Shown: piece after piece, positions 1 to 8,733 of the stretch
Layout of the letters: each line of letters starts with the position of its first letter
Numbering within the stretch: position 1 is the stretch's first letter
DNA from: JBCCGG01 sp039029395
Lineage (GTDB): Bacteria; Pseudomonadota; Alphaproteobacteria; Kiloniellales; JAKSDN01
Length of the DNA stretch: 64,000 bases
Direction of reading: 5' to 3'
Assembly (NCBI GenBank): GCA_039029395.1
Contig: JBCCGG010000020.1
Span: forward strand, 33,403-97,402
The notes under the pieces: model-generated
Database searches by the model: none
Seen by the model: the letters and a program-made list of their open reading frames with translations, nothing else
Told to the model about the DNA's origin: nothing
Position numbers and translations under genes: made by a program

Positions 1-291
1 CGTAACGAAGTGGTCGAGGCGCAGGGTGACGGTCATAAAGGCGACGACGAGGCCCATCACGGCGCCGGCCAACATGGCCGCGAGAATCGCGCCGGCCAGC
101 GTGTCGGCGGCGGTGACCACGATATAGGCGACGAAGGCGCCCATCAGCATGGTGCCCTCGACTCCCATGTTCCAGATCCCGGCCCGTTGCGTGACCAGCT
201 CGCCAATCGCGGCGAACAGCAGGGGCGTCATGATTCGCACCGTTGCGGCCAGAATGCTGACGATGATCGTCTCTTGAAAGAGCTCACCCAT
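1..291 (-). CDS. BMP-type ABC transporter, second permease (partial)
   Basis: This is the N-terminal 97 codons of an inner-membrane permease, cut by the left edge of the window. The frame is open from an ATG at 291 down to base 1. The predicted protein starts MGELFQETIIVSILAATVRI and then has the signature stretch QRAGIWNMGVEGTMLMGAF, typical of the YufQ/NupC-like permeases of BMP-family nucleoside importers (family knowledge). At least two hydrophobic helices are visible. Its start overlaps the end of the upstream permease gene by 8 bases, so the two are translationally coupled and the products presumably form a heterodimer. It would be the last or next-to-last gene of the importer operon. 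Confidence 0.88.
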   Translation of the reverse strand, partial: MGELFQETIIVSILAATVRIMTPLLFAAIGELVTQRAGIWNMGVEGTMLMGAFVAYIVVTAADTLAGAILAAMLAGAVMGLVVAFMTVTLRLDHFVT

Positions 292-1354
292 CGGCCGTCA
301 CCCTGACGAAACGGAAGCGGGCGATCACGCCGGCAATCAGCACGAACAGCAGAACGATGCCCTCCATGGCCGGCACGAGGGCCGAGGGCACCCCGCTCAG
401 GATTTTCATGTAGAGCGCGCCGCTCTCCAGCCCGCCGAAAAACAGACCCGCAAGCACCGTGCCGCCGGGCCGCAAGCCGCCAATCATGCCGATGATAATC
501 CCGGTGTAGCCGAGCCCGAAGAGATAGTCGCCGCGCAGGCGGTGCCCGACACCGAACAGTTCACTCACCCCGCCCAAGGCAGCGATGGCGCCACTGATCG
601 CCAGGACCAGGAAGATCGTGCGGGGCACATTGCTGCCACGCGCCCGCAAAGCCGTAGGATTGTAGCCACGCGCGCGAATCTCAAAGCCGAGCGGGGTCTT
701 TTCCAGCAATAGGTAACAAAGGATCGCGGCCGCGATTGCAAAGAGAAAGCCGATGTGCAGCTTGCTGCCCGAGATCAACAGTGGCAGATGAGCCGCCTCC
801 GGAATCGGCGGCGATTGGTGATAGCTGACCGTCTCGCCGATCTCGGTCCAGGGACCACCCGCTAAGAGGTAGGACAGGAGATAGACCACTAGATAGTTCA
901 GCATCACGGTCGAGATGATCTCGCTGACCCGAAAACGGGTCTTGAGCACCGCCGCCAAACCGCCAAGCACCACACCTCCAGCGAGACCAAAGAGCACGAT
1001 GCCGGGAATCTGGATGGCGCTGGGCATTCCGGCCAGGACCAGGCTGCCCAGATAAGCCGCCATTGCCCCGGCGTAAAGCTGGCCTTCCTGGCCGATGTTC
1101 CAAATCTGCGCCCGGAAAGCCACCACCGTGGCCAGGCCCGTGAGGATCAACGGCGTTGCTTTGACCAAGGACGCGGTGATCGCCTTAAGGCTGCCGAATG
1201 CGCCTTGGAAGAGCGCCGTAAAGGCCTTGAGTACGTCAGCGCCACTGGCCGCGACCAAGAGGCCGGAGACCAGGAAGCCGGCCAAGATCGCGAGCGCGAA
1301 TGCGCCGATGGTCCAAGCCAGGGAGGATTCCAGGCGTGGCTCGACCTTGATCAT
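284..1354 (-). CDS. BMP-type ABC transporter, first permease
   Basis: A 356-residue polytopic inner-membrane protein with about eight to ten hydrophobic segments. The stretch FRAQIWNIGQEGQLYAGAMA (about residues 82-101) matches the conserved region of YufP/NupB-type permeases that import nucleosides, purines or related compounds with a BMP lipoprotein or periplasmic binding protein (family knowledge). It shares the ATGA stop/start overlap with the ATPase gene upstream and an 8-base overlap with the second permease downstream. This is the normal layout SBP-ATPase-permease-permease. The substrate cannot be read from the sequence. The neighbouring phosphoribosyltransferase-like gene favours a nucleobase or nucleoside. 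Confidence 0.9.
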   Translation of the reverse strand: MIKVEPRLESSLAWTIGAFALAILAGFLVSGLLVAASGADVLKAFTALFQGAFGSLKAITASLVKATPLILTGLATVVAFRAQIWNIGQEGQLYAGAMAAYLGSLVLAGMPSAIQIPGIVLFGLAGGVVLGGLAAVLKTRFRVSEIISTVMLNYLVVYLLSYLLAGGPWTEIGETVSYHQSPPIPEAAHLPLLISGSKLHIGFLFAIAAAILCYLLLEKTPLGFEIRARGYNPTALRARGSNVPRTIFLVLAISGAIAALGGVSELFGVGHRLRGDYLFGLGYTGIIIGMIGGLRPGGTVLAGLFFGGLESGALYMKILSGVPSALVPAMEGIVLLFVLIAGVIARFRFVRVTADG

Positions 1355-2874
1355 GTCCGGGCCGCTTCGCGCGCGTCGCCGTGGCCCGCCATGAGCAGGC
1401 CAACCTGCTCGACCGTGGTGGCCTTCGGATCGAGGATTGCCATCACCCGGCCCTTGAAGAAGACCGCGATGCGGTCAGCCAGGTTGAAGAGGTCCTCCAG
1501 CTCTTCCGAGGCGAGCACGATCGCGAAACCCTCGTCGCGCTTTTGCAGCAAGGTTTCGTAGACGTATTCGATAACGCCCACATCCAGGCCCCGGGTTGGC
1601 TGATTGGCCAGAATAAGGCAATTGGCGTGCAGGAACTCGCGGGCGAGGATGATGCGCTGGGCATTGCCGCCCGAAAGCGTACCCGCTGCGGACTCGGCCG
1701 AGGGCGTGGCGATCTGAAACTGCTCGATCTTCTCGTTCGCCAATTGTCGCATCCGCTTGCCGTCGAGGAAGGGTCCCTTACGGTAGTCCGGGCTGTACTG
1801 CCAGCCGAGCACCAGGTTCTCAGCAACGGAGAAATCGCCCACCAGGCCATCGCGGAAGCGGTCGTCCGGGATGTAGCCGACACCGCGGTCGAGAGCTTCC
1901 CTAGGCGTCAGCCTCGCAATCCTTTCTCCTTTGAGCGAGACCTCCCCATCTGCCAGGGGGCGCAAACCCATGAGCGCCTCGAAGAGCTGCTTCTGGCCGT
2001 TGCCCGCGACACCGGCTAGGCCGAGGATCTCGTGCTCGGCAACGGTAAAGGAGACGTCTTCCAAGACGGGTTCGCCCCATTCGCCGACGGCGCTGACGTT
2101 CTTGACCTCGAGCACCGGTTGGCCGGGCGGTCGCTCGGGCTTGTGGATCGTTAGGTCGACCTCCCGCCCGACCATCATGGTGGTGAGCGCTTGGGGTGTT
2201 GTCTCGGCGGTCTTCATGGTGCCCACCACCTGACCCTTGCGCAGCACGGTGACCCGGTCCGACTGGAGGATCTCATTGAGCTTGTGGGAGATCAGAATGA
2301 CCGAGAGATGGCGCGCACACATCTGGCGGATGATGCGGAACAGGCGATCGGACTCCTGAGGGGTAAGCACGGCGGTCGGCTCGTCGAGAATCAGCAGCTC
2401 GGCGCCAAGATAAAGCGCCTTGAGGATCTCGACCCATTGTTGCTGACCAACCGCCAGCTCCCAGACGTAAGCATCCAGATTGAGGTCGATCTCGTAGGCG
2501 TTGCAGAGATCGCGGATCTTCTTGCGGGCCTCCTGATCCCGCAAGCGTACGCCGCTTTCTTGCGTGCCGACGATGATGTTTTCCAGCACCGTGAACTCTT
2601 CAACCAGGACGAAGTGCTGGTGCACCATGCCGATGCCCAGGCGAATGGCATCGCTTGGCGATGTCAGCCGAACCTCCTTGCCGCGATAGAGGATGCGGCC
2701 GCCATCGGGCTGATGGTAGCCGTAAATGCAGGCCGAGAGGGTCGACTTCCCCGCGCCGTTCTCGCCGAAAAGGCAGTGAATCTCACCGGCCGCCACCGTG
2801 AAGGTGACGTGGTCGTTTGCGACCACCTGCGCAAAGCGCTTGGTCAAGTTCTCCACTCTGAGCAGATCGGTCAT
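1351..2874 (-). CDS. BMP-type ABC transporter, double ATPase subunit
   Basis: A 507-residue cytoplasmic protein with two nucleotide-binding domains in tandem, the usual length for YufO/RbsA-type ATPases. The first domain has Walker A GENGAGKS (residues 37-44), a signature loop ELAVGQQQWVEI and Walker B LLILDEPTA. The second domain is degenerate at Walker A (GVAGNGQK). It keeps a good signature, LSGGNAQRIILARE, but its Walker B ends in NQPTRGLD with no catalytic glutamate. That asymmetry is normal in this family. It is followed by the permease gene with a 4-base overlap and preceded 43 bases upstream by the binding-protein gene. It powers import by the two permeases. Confidence 0.93.
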   Translation of the reverse strand: MTDLLRVENLTKRFAQVVANDHVTFTVAAGEIHCLFGENGAGKSTLSACIYGYHQPDGGRILYRGKEVRLTSPSDAIRLGIGMVHQHFVLVEEFTVLENIIVGTQESGVRLRDQEARKKIRDLCNAYEIDLNLDAYVWELAVGQQQWVEILKALYLGAELLILDEPTAVLTPQESDRLFRIIRQMCARHLSVILISHKLNEILQSDRVTVLRKGQVVGTMKTAETTPQALTTMMVGREVDLTIHKPERPPGQPVLEVKNVSAVGEWGEPVLEDVSFTVAEHEILGLAGVAGNGQKQLFEALMGLRPLADGEVSLKGERIARLTPREALDRGVGYIPDDRFRDGLVGDFSVAENLVLGWQYSPDYRKGPFLDGKRMRQLANEKIEQFQIATPSAESAAGTLSGGNAQRIILAREFLHANCLILANQPTRGLDVGVIEYVYETLLQKRDEGFAIVLASEELEDLFNLADRIAVFFKGRVMAILDPKATTVEQVGLLMAGHGDAREAART

Positions 2875-2917
2875 GGCCCTATCGCCCCGTGGGGGAGTGG
2901 CGCCCCTTGGCGAATCG

Positions 2918-3949
2918 TCAGTCGGACTTCGGCGCGGAGACGTCGAGCGGCACCTTTACTTCGCCAGAAAGGATCTTCGCCTTGGCGGCGGCAACTTCGG
3001 CCTTCACCTCCTCCGGCAAGGCCCCCTCCAGACCATGATAAGGCGCGATGTCGGTGCCCCCTTCGGCCATCGAGAACCAGCGCTTCTCGGTGTTGCCGGC
3101 GTAGGGCTTGCCCTCGGCCTTGTGGGCCCACCATTCGTCGACGATCCACTCCACGTCCGGGTCCCACTGGGCCATGGCGCTGCTGACGATGGTCGTCGGC
3201 GAGAAGCCGTGATCGTCCTGGAAGTTCGCAAAGCACAGGATCTTGGCCTCTTCACAGGGCTCGAAGTTGGCCGCCAGCTGGAAGATCAAGTCGGCCCCGG
3301 TGGAGATCTGGGCGTTGGTGAACTCGGCCGCCTTGGCGGGATCGTACCAAGACTCGATGAAGGCGACCTTCTGCTTGATGTCCGGATTGACCGAACGGGC
3401 ACCGGCGAAGAAACCATTGATCTCGTCGTTCACGTCATCGGCCGGAAAGGTCCCGACCACGCCCAGGGTGTTGGACTCTGTCATGCGCCCGGCGATGATG
3501 CCCAGGAGGTAGGCGGCCTCGTGCACCCGCTTGTAGACCCAGTATTGATTGCCGCCGAGGCCTTCGTTGCCCGAGCCGACCACGACGAAGAGAATCTCGG
3601 GGAACTCGTCCTTGAGCTTCTTCACCTGGTCGGAATAGGTGCTGTGGGCCCAGATCACGTCGAACTGGCCGGTCTCGGCGAAGAGCCGCATGGCGTCGCC
3701 AGCGTCATCGCCCCACAGGGGATCGGTGTACTGCCAATTGATATCGAGCCCATGGGGCTTCTTGGCCTTCACCCGCTCCAAGGCCTGGATCAAGGTGCCG
3801 TCCCAACCGCTCTCGATACCGGCGGAAAGGATGATCGCGAAGTTCAGCTCCTCGGGATCGTCTGCCTGAGCCGTACCCTGGACGCAAAGAACCACGGCCG
3901 CCGCGGTGATCAACCGCAGGGCGCCTTTGAAGATGTTTGCAATGGACAT
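2918..3949 (-). CDS. BMP family ABC transporter substrate-binding protein
   Basis: A 343-residue exported protein with a classical signal peptide (hydrophobic LITAAAVVLCVQGTAQA, cleavage after about residue 29). There is no lipobox cysteine, so it should be a free periplasmic protein. The mature part has the Bmp/PnrA type I periplasmic-binding fold, visible in the segments IESGWDGTLIQALERV, VGSGNEGLGG and YLLGIIAGRMTESNTLGVVG. BMP proteins bind nucleosides or related small molecules (family knowledge). A good ribosome site (GGGAGG) lies 6 bases before the ATG. It is the first gene of the importer operon, so its promoter should lie in the 82 bases separating it from the Rieske gene. Confidence 0.92.
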   Translation of the reverse strand: MSIANIFKGALRLITAAAVVLCVQGTAQADDPEELNFAIILSAGIESGWDGTLIQALERVKAKKPHGLDINWQYTDPLWGDDAGDAMRLFAETGQFDVIWAHSTYSDQVKKLKDEFPEILFVVVGSGNEGLGGNQYWVYKRVHEAAYLLGIIAGRMTESNTLGVVGTFPADDVNDEINGFFAGARSVNPDIKQKVAFIESWYDPAKAAEFTNAQISTGADLIFQLAANFEPCEEAKILCFANFQDDHGFSPTTIVSSAMAQWDPDVEWIVDEWWAHKAEGKPYAGNTEKRWFSMAEGGTDIAPYHGLEGALPEEVKAEVAAAKAKILSGEVKVPLDVSAPKSD

Positions 3950-4031
3950 GCTGTGCCTCCCTATCTTTTTATTGCTTTGAAGCTTAGAGATTCGAGGTCA
4001 GGACCGCAAAGCGCGGTAGTAGAATGCGGTC

Positions 4032-5105
4032 TCATGCCTTCGTACCTGCCTCGGCGCCAAGCCCGAAGCGCTTTACCAAACCCTTGCGGTAGGCCAACGA
4101 CATGCGGTCGGCCGGAATGCTGATCTCCTCGGAGACATCGAGCGGAAGCTCGATTGGCCGCTGGTCCTCGACCAGGGGCTTGTCCTCCTCGTTGATAACG
4201 AGCGCCTCCGCGGTCCAGGTGTCGGCGTCCGGATCTCCGGTCGAGTCCGTATAGAGCTGGAAGATCCGCGTCCGCCGCGCGCTGACCGGACAGGCGCTGT
4301 CGGCAAAGTAGTGGGCGTAGTTCGAACCCTCCGGGTAAACGTGGAGCAGGGTCGAGAAGGGATAGGTCAGCTCATAGAGATAGCGAACCTGTCGGTCCTT
4401 TGCCTCGACACCGTCGGGAAAGCGATTTCCTCCCTCGAGATAGGCCAGCTCAAAGGCCAGGCCCCGCTCGGTTTGCTCCACCTTATAGGGCGGAATGGGG
4501 TCGCCTTTCTTGCCGCCGAAGCTCTTCAGGTGGACCCAGGGAAAGTGGGCAACGTCGTTGAAATTCTCCACATGACGGCCGGCCGATGTCGCCCATTCGT
4601 CCGAAGGCACGTGGATGCACTTGCGGTCAGGTTCCTCCAGTTGTGGCCATTCCGGCAGGGGCCAACTGGGCTCCGGCTTCAGACAGGTCCAGATCAGGCC
4701 GTAGCGTTCGGCCGAGCGGTAGAGTGAAAGGCATAGCTGCTTCGGAATCCGGATCTTGCCCTCAGGCACCGACGGAATCCTCTGGCAGGCACCGGTTTGG
4801 TCATAGGCAAGACCATGCATGGGACAAACAAGGCACCCCTCCTCAACCACACCGGCGCTGAGCCGGGCGCCGCGGTGCGGGCAGCGATCCCTGGCGACGG
4901 CGATGCCGTCCGATCCGCGAAAAACCACCAGGTCGATATCCAGAAGCGTGCGCCTGAGCGGCTTGTCTTCGACTTCGTGGACGAATGCGACCGGATGCCA
5001 AAAGCCAGCCAGGACATGCCAATCGCTCTCTCGAAAGGAGCAGTCCTCAGGAAGATCCGAACTGGCCTCTGCGTGATTAAGCGGAAGAAACACGCGCACT
5101 CCCAT
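4032..5105 (-). CDS. Rieske-type aromatic-ring/N-demethylating oxygenase, alpha subunit
   Basis: A 357-residue cytoplasmic non-haem iron oxygenase. The N-terminal Rieske [2Fe-2S] ligands are Cys75-x-His77 and Cys94-x2-His97. The catalytic domain has NFNDVAHFPWVH (residues 181-192), giving the bridging Asp184 and the mononuclear-iron ligands His187 and His192. The size and single-subunit look resemble the VanA/NdmA branch, which demethylates or hydroxylates small aromatics and methylpurines (family knowledge). No reductase or ferredoxin partner is next to it. It is transcribed away from an AraC regulator and toward the BMP importer. Action on an imported purine-like or aromatic compound is an inference from context only. 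Confidence 0.85.
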   Translation of the reverse strand: MGVRVFLPLNHAEASSDLPEDCSFRESDWHVLAGFWHPVAFVHEVEDKPLRRTLLDIDLVVFRGSDGIAVARDRCPHRGARLSAGVVEEGCLVCPMHGLAYDQTGACQRIPSVPEGKIRIPKQLCLSLYRSAERYGLIWTCLKPEPSWPLPEWPQLEEPDRKCIHVPSDEWATSAGRHVENFNDVAHFPWVHLKSFGGKKGDPIPPYKVEQTERGLAFELAYLEGGNRFPDGVEAKDRQVRYLYELTYPFSTLLHVYPEGSNYAHYFADSACPVSARRTRIFQLYTDSTGDPDADTWTAEALVINEEDKPLVEDQRPIELPLDVSEEISIPADRMSLAYRKGLVKRFGLGAEAGTKA

Positions 5106-5270
5106 TCAGTTGGCTTTCGTCCATGATCCAGATCATTGCACGAGCATTTTTCCCTAGTCTAGCGGCGGCGGCTCTTTTTAGAATGCCCCTGACGCGCAAA
5201 GACATATCTGAGATTCAGATGCGGTGTCCCGCTGTCGAGCTTTCGATAGGCATCGCGCGAGGAGGCAACG

Positions 5271-6122
5271 ATGGCGCAATCGGCCGAACCGGGGGGCTTC
5301 CAAAAGGCTGAATACGGCTATTCCTTTGGTGAGACAACCTACCCCAACGGCGGAGTTTATGGCCCGATGGCGCAAAGCTACGCCATGCTCCTGATGATCG
5401 AGAGCGGGGAGGCCTTGGTCGAGTTCGATGGCCGCGTCCACAGGATCGCGGCCGGCCATACGGCTTGCGTGTTGAACCGCACCCATCTGGTGATTCACTA
5501 CCCCCGCGCGGTATCGACCCAAGCCAGCTGGTGCGAGACCCAACCAGATGCCCTTGCGTCCGCGGCGCGCAAGGCGCTGACCATCGCGCCTTCGAACGTG
5601 AAGTCATCGGAGCGGCTCAAATCGCTCCAGCGTCTTGGCATAGAGCTCGGCCTGCAATCGGAGCCAAGCGTCAACCTCTTGCGCAATGCCCTGGGTCAAG
5701 CCGCTTTCAGCGCCTTTCTCCACGACGCCCACGTGGCCGCGGTCGAAGAGCCGATTCCCCAGTCGATCCTGCGCGCCCGACAGTTCATCGATGAGCACTA
5801 CGAAGACGCCTGCGCGCTCGAGGACATTGCCCACGCGGCTTCGGTCAGCCAGCAGCATCTGATTTACTCATTCCGCAAATTCTTCGAAACCACGCCGATC
5901 CGTTACCTCTGGCAGCTCAGGCTCGCAAAGGGCGCAAACCTCCTGCTGCGCAGCGGCCTGAGCATCGGGGAGATCGCCTACCAGTGCGGTTACAAGACGC
6001 CGTTCCATTTCAGCCGCCAGGTCAAACAGCACTACGGCTGCTCGCCGACCCAGCTCAGGCAGCGCAAGGGCTATCGGGGCTCCAGCATGGAGCTGGAAAA
6101 CATCGAGGACGTGATCTTCTGA
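5271..6122 (+). CDS. AraC family transcriptional regulator
   Basis: A 283-residue DNA-binding regulator. The N-terminal half carries a cupin-like sensor domain (SGEALVEFDGRVHRIAAGHT), where a small ligand would bind. The C-terminal 100 residues hold the double helix-turn-helix of AraC/XylS proteins: LEDIAHAASVSQQHLIYSFR, then LSIGEIAYQCGYKTPFHFSR. The ATG is supported by a strong AGGAGG five bases upstream. It is divergent from the Rieske oxygenase gene with about 165 bases between them, the usual place for a shared control region. The likely target is the oxygenase and possibly the importer; this is inference from position. Confidence 0.9.
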   Translation: MAQSAEPGGFQKAEYGYSFGETTYPNGGVYGPMAQSYAMLLMIESGEALVEFDGRVHRIAAGHTACVLNRTHLVIHYPRAVSTQASWCETQPDALASAARKALTIAPSNVKSSERLKSLQRLGIELGLQSEPSVNLLRNALGQAAFSAFLHDAHVAAVEEPIPQSILRARQFIDEHYEDACALEDIAHAASVSQQHLIYSFRKFFETTPIRYLWQLRLAKGANLLLRSGLSIGEIAYQCGYKTPFHFSRQVKQHYGCSPTQLRQRKGYRGSSMELENIEDVIF

Positions 6123-6132
6123 GCCGTCGCCG

Positions 6133-6771
6133 TCACGGCTTTCCCATGGGAAAGGCCAGCTCCGGGTCGTAGCTGGCGAAGGAGCTGAGAGTCTGGCTAT
6201 TGCACTCGGCCTGCCAGGACGAGCCTGGCACCACGGCGGAGACGCAAGGATAGCGCGCCCGGAAGTTCCGCGTCGTATCATTGTCCTCGATCGCGATCGC
6301 CACCAGGCCCGCGACAATCCCCTGCTGGGCGGTGACTAGCTGGATCGCCCCTTGCATGGTTCCACCGGTCTCTATCCATTGGTCGACCAGGAGAACGCGG
6401 GTGCCCGGCGCGAAGGCGGGCAGGCGCATCTCCATGTCCTGGGTGCGGCCGGAGTAGTTCGTGAAAGTCGCCTTGTCCGTATCGACGCAGAGCTTGCCGG
6501 CCTTCCGTATCGGCAAGAACCCCACGCCCAAGCGGGTCGACAAGGCGGCGCCAAGCACGAAGCCCATGGCATCCAGGCCGGCCACCACATGAACCTCCAC
6601 ACCCTCCAGGTCGGCTTGCAGGTCATCCAAAAGATCCCGGAAGGCCGCCCCGTTGATGTAAATCGACGTCGGATCGAGCCAAGCGAACTTCGGTCCCTTG
6701 GTGTTGGGCGACATGATCCGCAAGTACCAGCGGTCGTCGCGGGGGCCTTTCTCGCAGCGCGGTTCAATCAT
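6133..6771 (-). CDS. Adenine phosphoribosyltransferase-like protein
   Basis: About 212 residues. The stretch VVAGLDAMGFVLGAALSTRLGV followed by GFLPIRKAGKL matches the adenine phosphoribosyltransferase pattern (family knowledge). The PRPP-binding loop reads VLLVDQWIETGGTM. In most members two acidic residues (VDD or VDE) contact the ribose, but here the second is glutamine, so substrate use or activity may differ. The ATG at 6771 is preferred over a GTG at 6777 because a purine-rich GGAGGAG lies at suitable spacing. The start overlaps the end of the BtpA-like gene by about 8 bases, so the two are one transcript. A salvage or sensing role for an imported nucleobase is an inference. Confidence 0.78.
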   Translation of the reverse strand: MIEPRCEKGPRDDRWYLRIMSPNTKGPKFAWLDPTSIYINGAAFRDLLDDLQADLEGVEVHVVAGLDAMGFVLGAALSTRLGVGFLPIRKAGKLCVDTDKATFTNYSGRTQDMEMRLPAFAPGTRVLLVDQWIETGGTMQGAIQLVTAQQGIVAGLVAIAIEDNDTTRNFRARYPCVSAVVPGSSWQAECNSQTLSSFASYDPELAFPMGKP

Positions 6772-7552
6772 CTCCACCCTCTCCTCCTTCGCCTTGACCC
6801 AGGTCGCGCGTAACTTTCATAAGATGCGCCAGTCGGCCCGGGTCGATGGTGTAGAAATCCCCTTCCCTATTGATCCCGGTCGCCACCAGGAAGGCGTCAA
6901 CCGCGCTGCCGTAGCGGGCCGCGTTTTCTGGTGTGATACCGGACGCCACGGCCAAGGGGCCATCGCCAACGCCGTCGCGAAAGGCTGCGATCTTGGCCAG
7001 GTCGGCCGCGTGGCCGGTGGCGACGCCCGATGTGGTCACCACGTCCATCCGTGGTACGGACAGGCGAGCCGAGGCCTCATAGTCTTCGGCAGCGACCTCC
7101 CGTTGCTTCTTGAAGGCGGTACCGCCGAAGTAGAGGCCTCGCCAGCCCGATGTGCTGCGTGCCGCCGAGATCTCCTCGGCCTCCGCTTGATCGTCCACCG
7201 GGAGGCGTTCGTCGATGCGCGCGTCGTCCGCCCAATAGGCCTCCAGGGGAACACCCTCGGCTTCCAGCTCTCCGAGAACCGGGAAGGCCTCCAGGCCCGT
7301 CACCGCCAAGAAGTTCACCCCAAGCCAAATGTTTGGAAAACGTTCCCTGACCTGACGGATGATTGGCAGGAAGGGCGCAACCGGAAAGTCGTGGTTGATC
7401 AGGAAGACCCCGGCGGCGCCTTCGCCAATCACGACCCGCAGGTTCTCTTCAGTGCGTGTGGTGTCGAGCACGTGTATCACCGGAAGCACCACCGGTCCCG
7501 GCGCCTTGAACAGCTTGTGAAAGGCCACACGATCCATCATGGAGCCGAGCAT
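6764..7552 (-). CDS. BtpA/SgcQ family TIM-barrel protein
   Basis: About 262 residues, predicted cytoplasmic, with the (beta/alpha)8 pattern of the BtpA/SgcQ family. Visible segments are VVLPVIHVLDT near the start, GAAGVFLINHDF, IWLGVNFLAVTG, DVVTTSGVATG and PLAVASGITPENAARYG near the end. Family members were linked to photosystem I assembly in cyanobacteria and to sugar-phosphate metabolism in enterobacteria, and their chemistry is poorly defined (family knowledge). The frame is open to an ATG at 7609, but the extra 19 residues are unlike the family, so an ATG at 7552 or 7540 is more likely. No clear ribosome site decides it. It is coupled to the phosphoribosyltransferase-like gene and divergent from a LysR gene. 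Confidence 0.72.
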   Translation of the reverse strand: MLGSMMDRVAFHKLFKAPGPVVLPVIHVLDTTRTEENLRVVIGEGAAGVFLINHDFPVAPFLPIIRQVRERFPNIWLGVNFLAVTGLEAFPVLGELEAEGVPLEAYWADDARIDERLPVDDQAEAEEISAARSTSGWRGLYFGGTAFKKQREVAAEDYEASARLSVPRMDVVTTSGVATGHAADLAKIAAFRDGVGDGPLAVASGITPENAARYGSAVDAFLVATGINREGDFYTIDPGRLAHLMKVTRDLGQGEGGEGGDD

Positions 7553-7621
7553 AGGTAGAGAAATGAAATAAACAAAATTTATAGTGATAATGCGGAAATC
7601 AGAATTCATAATCTTAGTGCC

Positions 7622-8506
7622 ATGCTGATCGTCAACCTACCCAGCGACCTTTTGCGCACTTTCGTGACGGTCATCGACCTAGGCGGCTACACCCGCGCGG
7701 CCCAGGTGCTCGGCCGCTCTCAGCCGGCCATCTCGCTCCAGATGCAGCGGCTCGAGGGTCTGATCGGCACCAAGCTGGTGATCAGGTCGGGGCGCGAGAT
7801 CACCCTGACCGAGGGCGGCCAGGCCTTGGCCCAGTATGCCCGCCAGATCCTTCGCCTCAACGACGAGGCCGTCGCCTACTTCACCGACCCGACCGCCATC
7901 GGCATACTGCGGGTCGGTCTGCCCACCGACTTTTCCGTAGAGTTTCTGCAAGAAGCCCTGAGCGCCTTCGCCGCCGAGCACCAAGACGTGCTGCTCGAGG
8001 TGCACTGCGGCCTCTCGCGCGAGCTCTTGGAGCGTTTGCAGCGGGACCAGCTGGATATCATCGTTGCGCTCAGCAATGACGGGGAGAACCAGTATTTGGT
8101 GCGCTCCTGGCGGGAGAGCCCGATCTGGGTTTCCGGCGAGCAGGCCGAGGCGCACCGCAAGTCTCCCGTGCCGCTCGCGGCTCATCCCGATGGCTGTGAG
8201 TACCGGGAACGCATGATTTCGGCGCTCGGCCGCTGCCAGCGCGATTGGCGAATCGCCTTCACCAGCCCAGGTATCTCTGCCCTGCAGCGGGCCGTGCGCG
8301 CCGGTCTTGGGGTGACCGCGCTTACCCGCAAGACACTATTGGACGACATGCGCGTTCTGGGCGAGGCGGACGGATACCCGGCACTGGAGGACATTCACAT
8401 CGGGCTCTTTTACAAGCACGCGCGCCTTTCCGATGCGGGACTGATGCTGGTCAACCGCCTAATCAACAACTTGGACAAGGCCGCCGAACGAGAAGGCTCC
8501 GGATAA
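7622..8506 (+). CDS. LysR family transcriptional regulator
   Basis: A 294-residue LysR-type regulator. The winged helix-turn-helix is at residues 5-65 (LLRTFVTVIDLGGYTRAAQV, then SQPAISLQMQRLEGLIGTKL). The C-terminal effector-binding domain follows from about residue 90 (GILRVGLPTDFSVEFLQEAL). It is divergent from the BtpA/phosphoribosyltransferase pair with only about 70 AT-rich bases between the starts, so it most likely controls that pair and itself. It could also act on the polyamine-type importer downstream on the same strand. The 228-base gap to that operon has no obvious structure. Confidence 0.9.
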   Translation: MLIVNLPSDLLRTFVTVIDLGGYTRAAQVLGRSQPAISLQMQRLEGLIGTKLVIRSGREITLTEGGQALAQYARQILRLNDEAVAYFTDPTAIGILRVGLPTDFSVEFLQEALSAFAAEHQDVLLEVHCGLSRELLERLQRDQLDIIVALSNDGENQYLVRSWRESPIWVSGEQAEAHRKSPVPLAAHPDGCEYRERMISALGRCQRDWRIAFTSPGISALQRAVRAGLGVTALTRKTLLDDMRVLGEADGYPALEDIHIGLFYKHARLSDAGLMLVNRLINNLDKAAEREGSG

Positions 8507-8733
8507 CCCAGCCTAATCCAATCATTTCAAGTATAAATTTTCAAAATGCAAACACGGTCTTTAGGCTCAAGGCGCGAAAACCTATAATGCCGCCCAAGCC
8601 AGGGGGTCAGCCTTGCGCCCGCGCAAAAAAATGGCGCTGTTGCACACTTGCGGCAAAGATCCGGCGCGACCGAACGGGCCGTGCGCCGGAGACAGGGACG
8701 CACCTCGCGATCGTTGATAGGGAGAACAAAGGA

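Noticed and set aside
2875..2917. Hairpin after the BMP binding-protein gene like those in the other importer operons
   Set aside because: Only short CCC/GGG pairings are available; it is not comparable to the 8-13 base perfect arms elsewhere.
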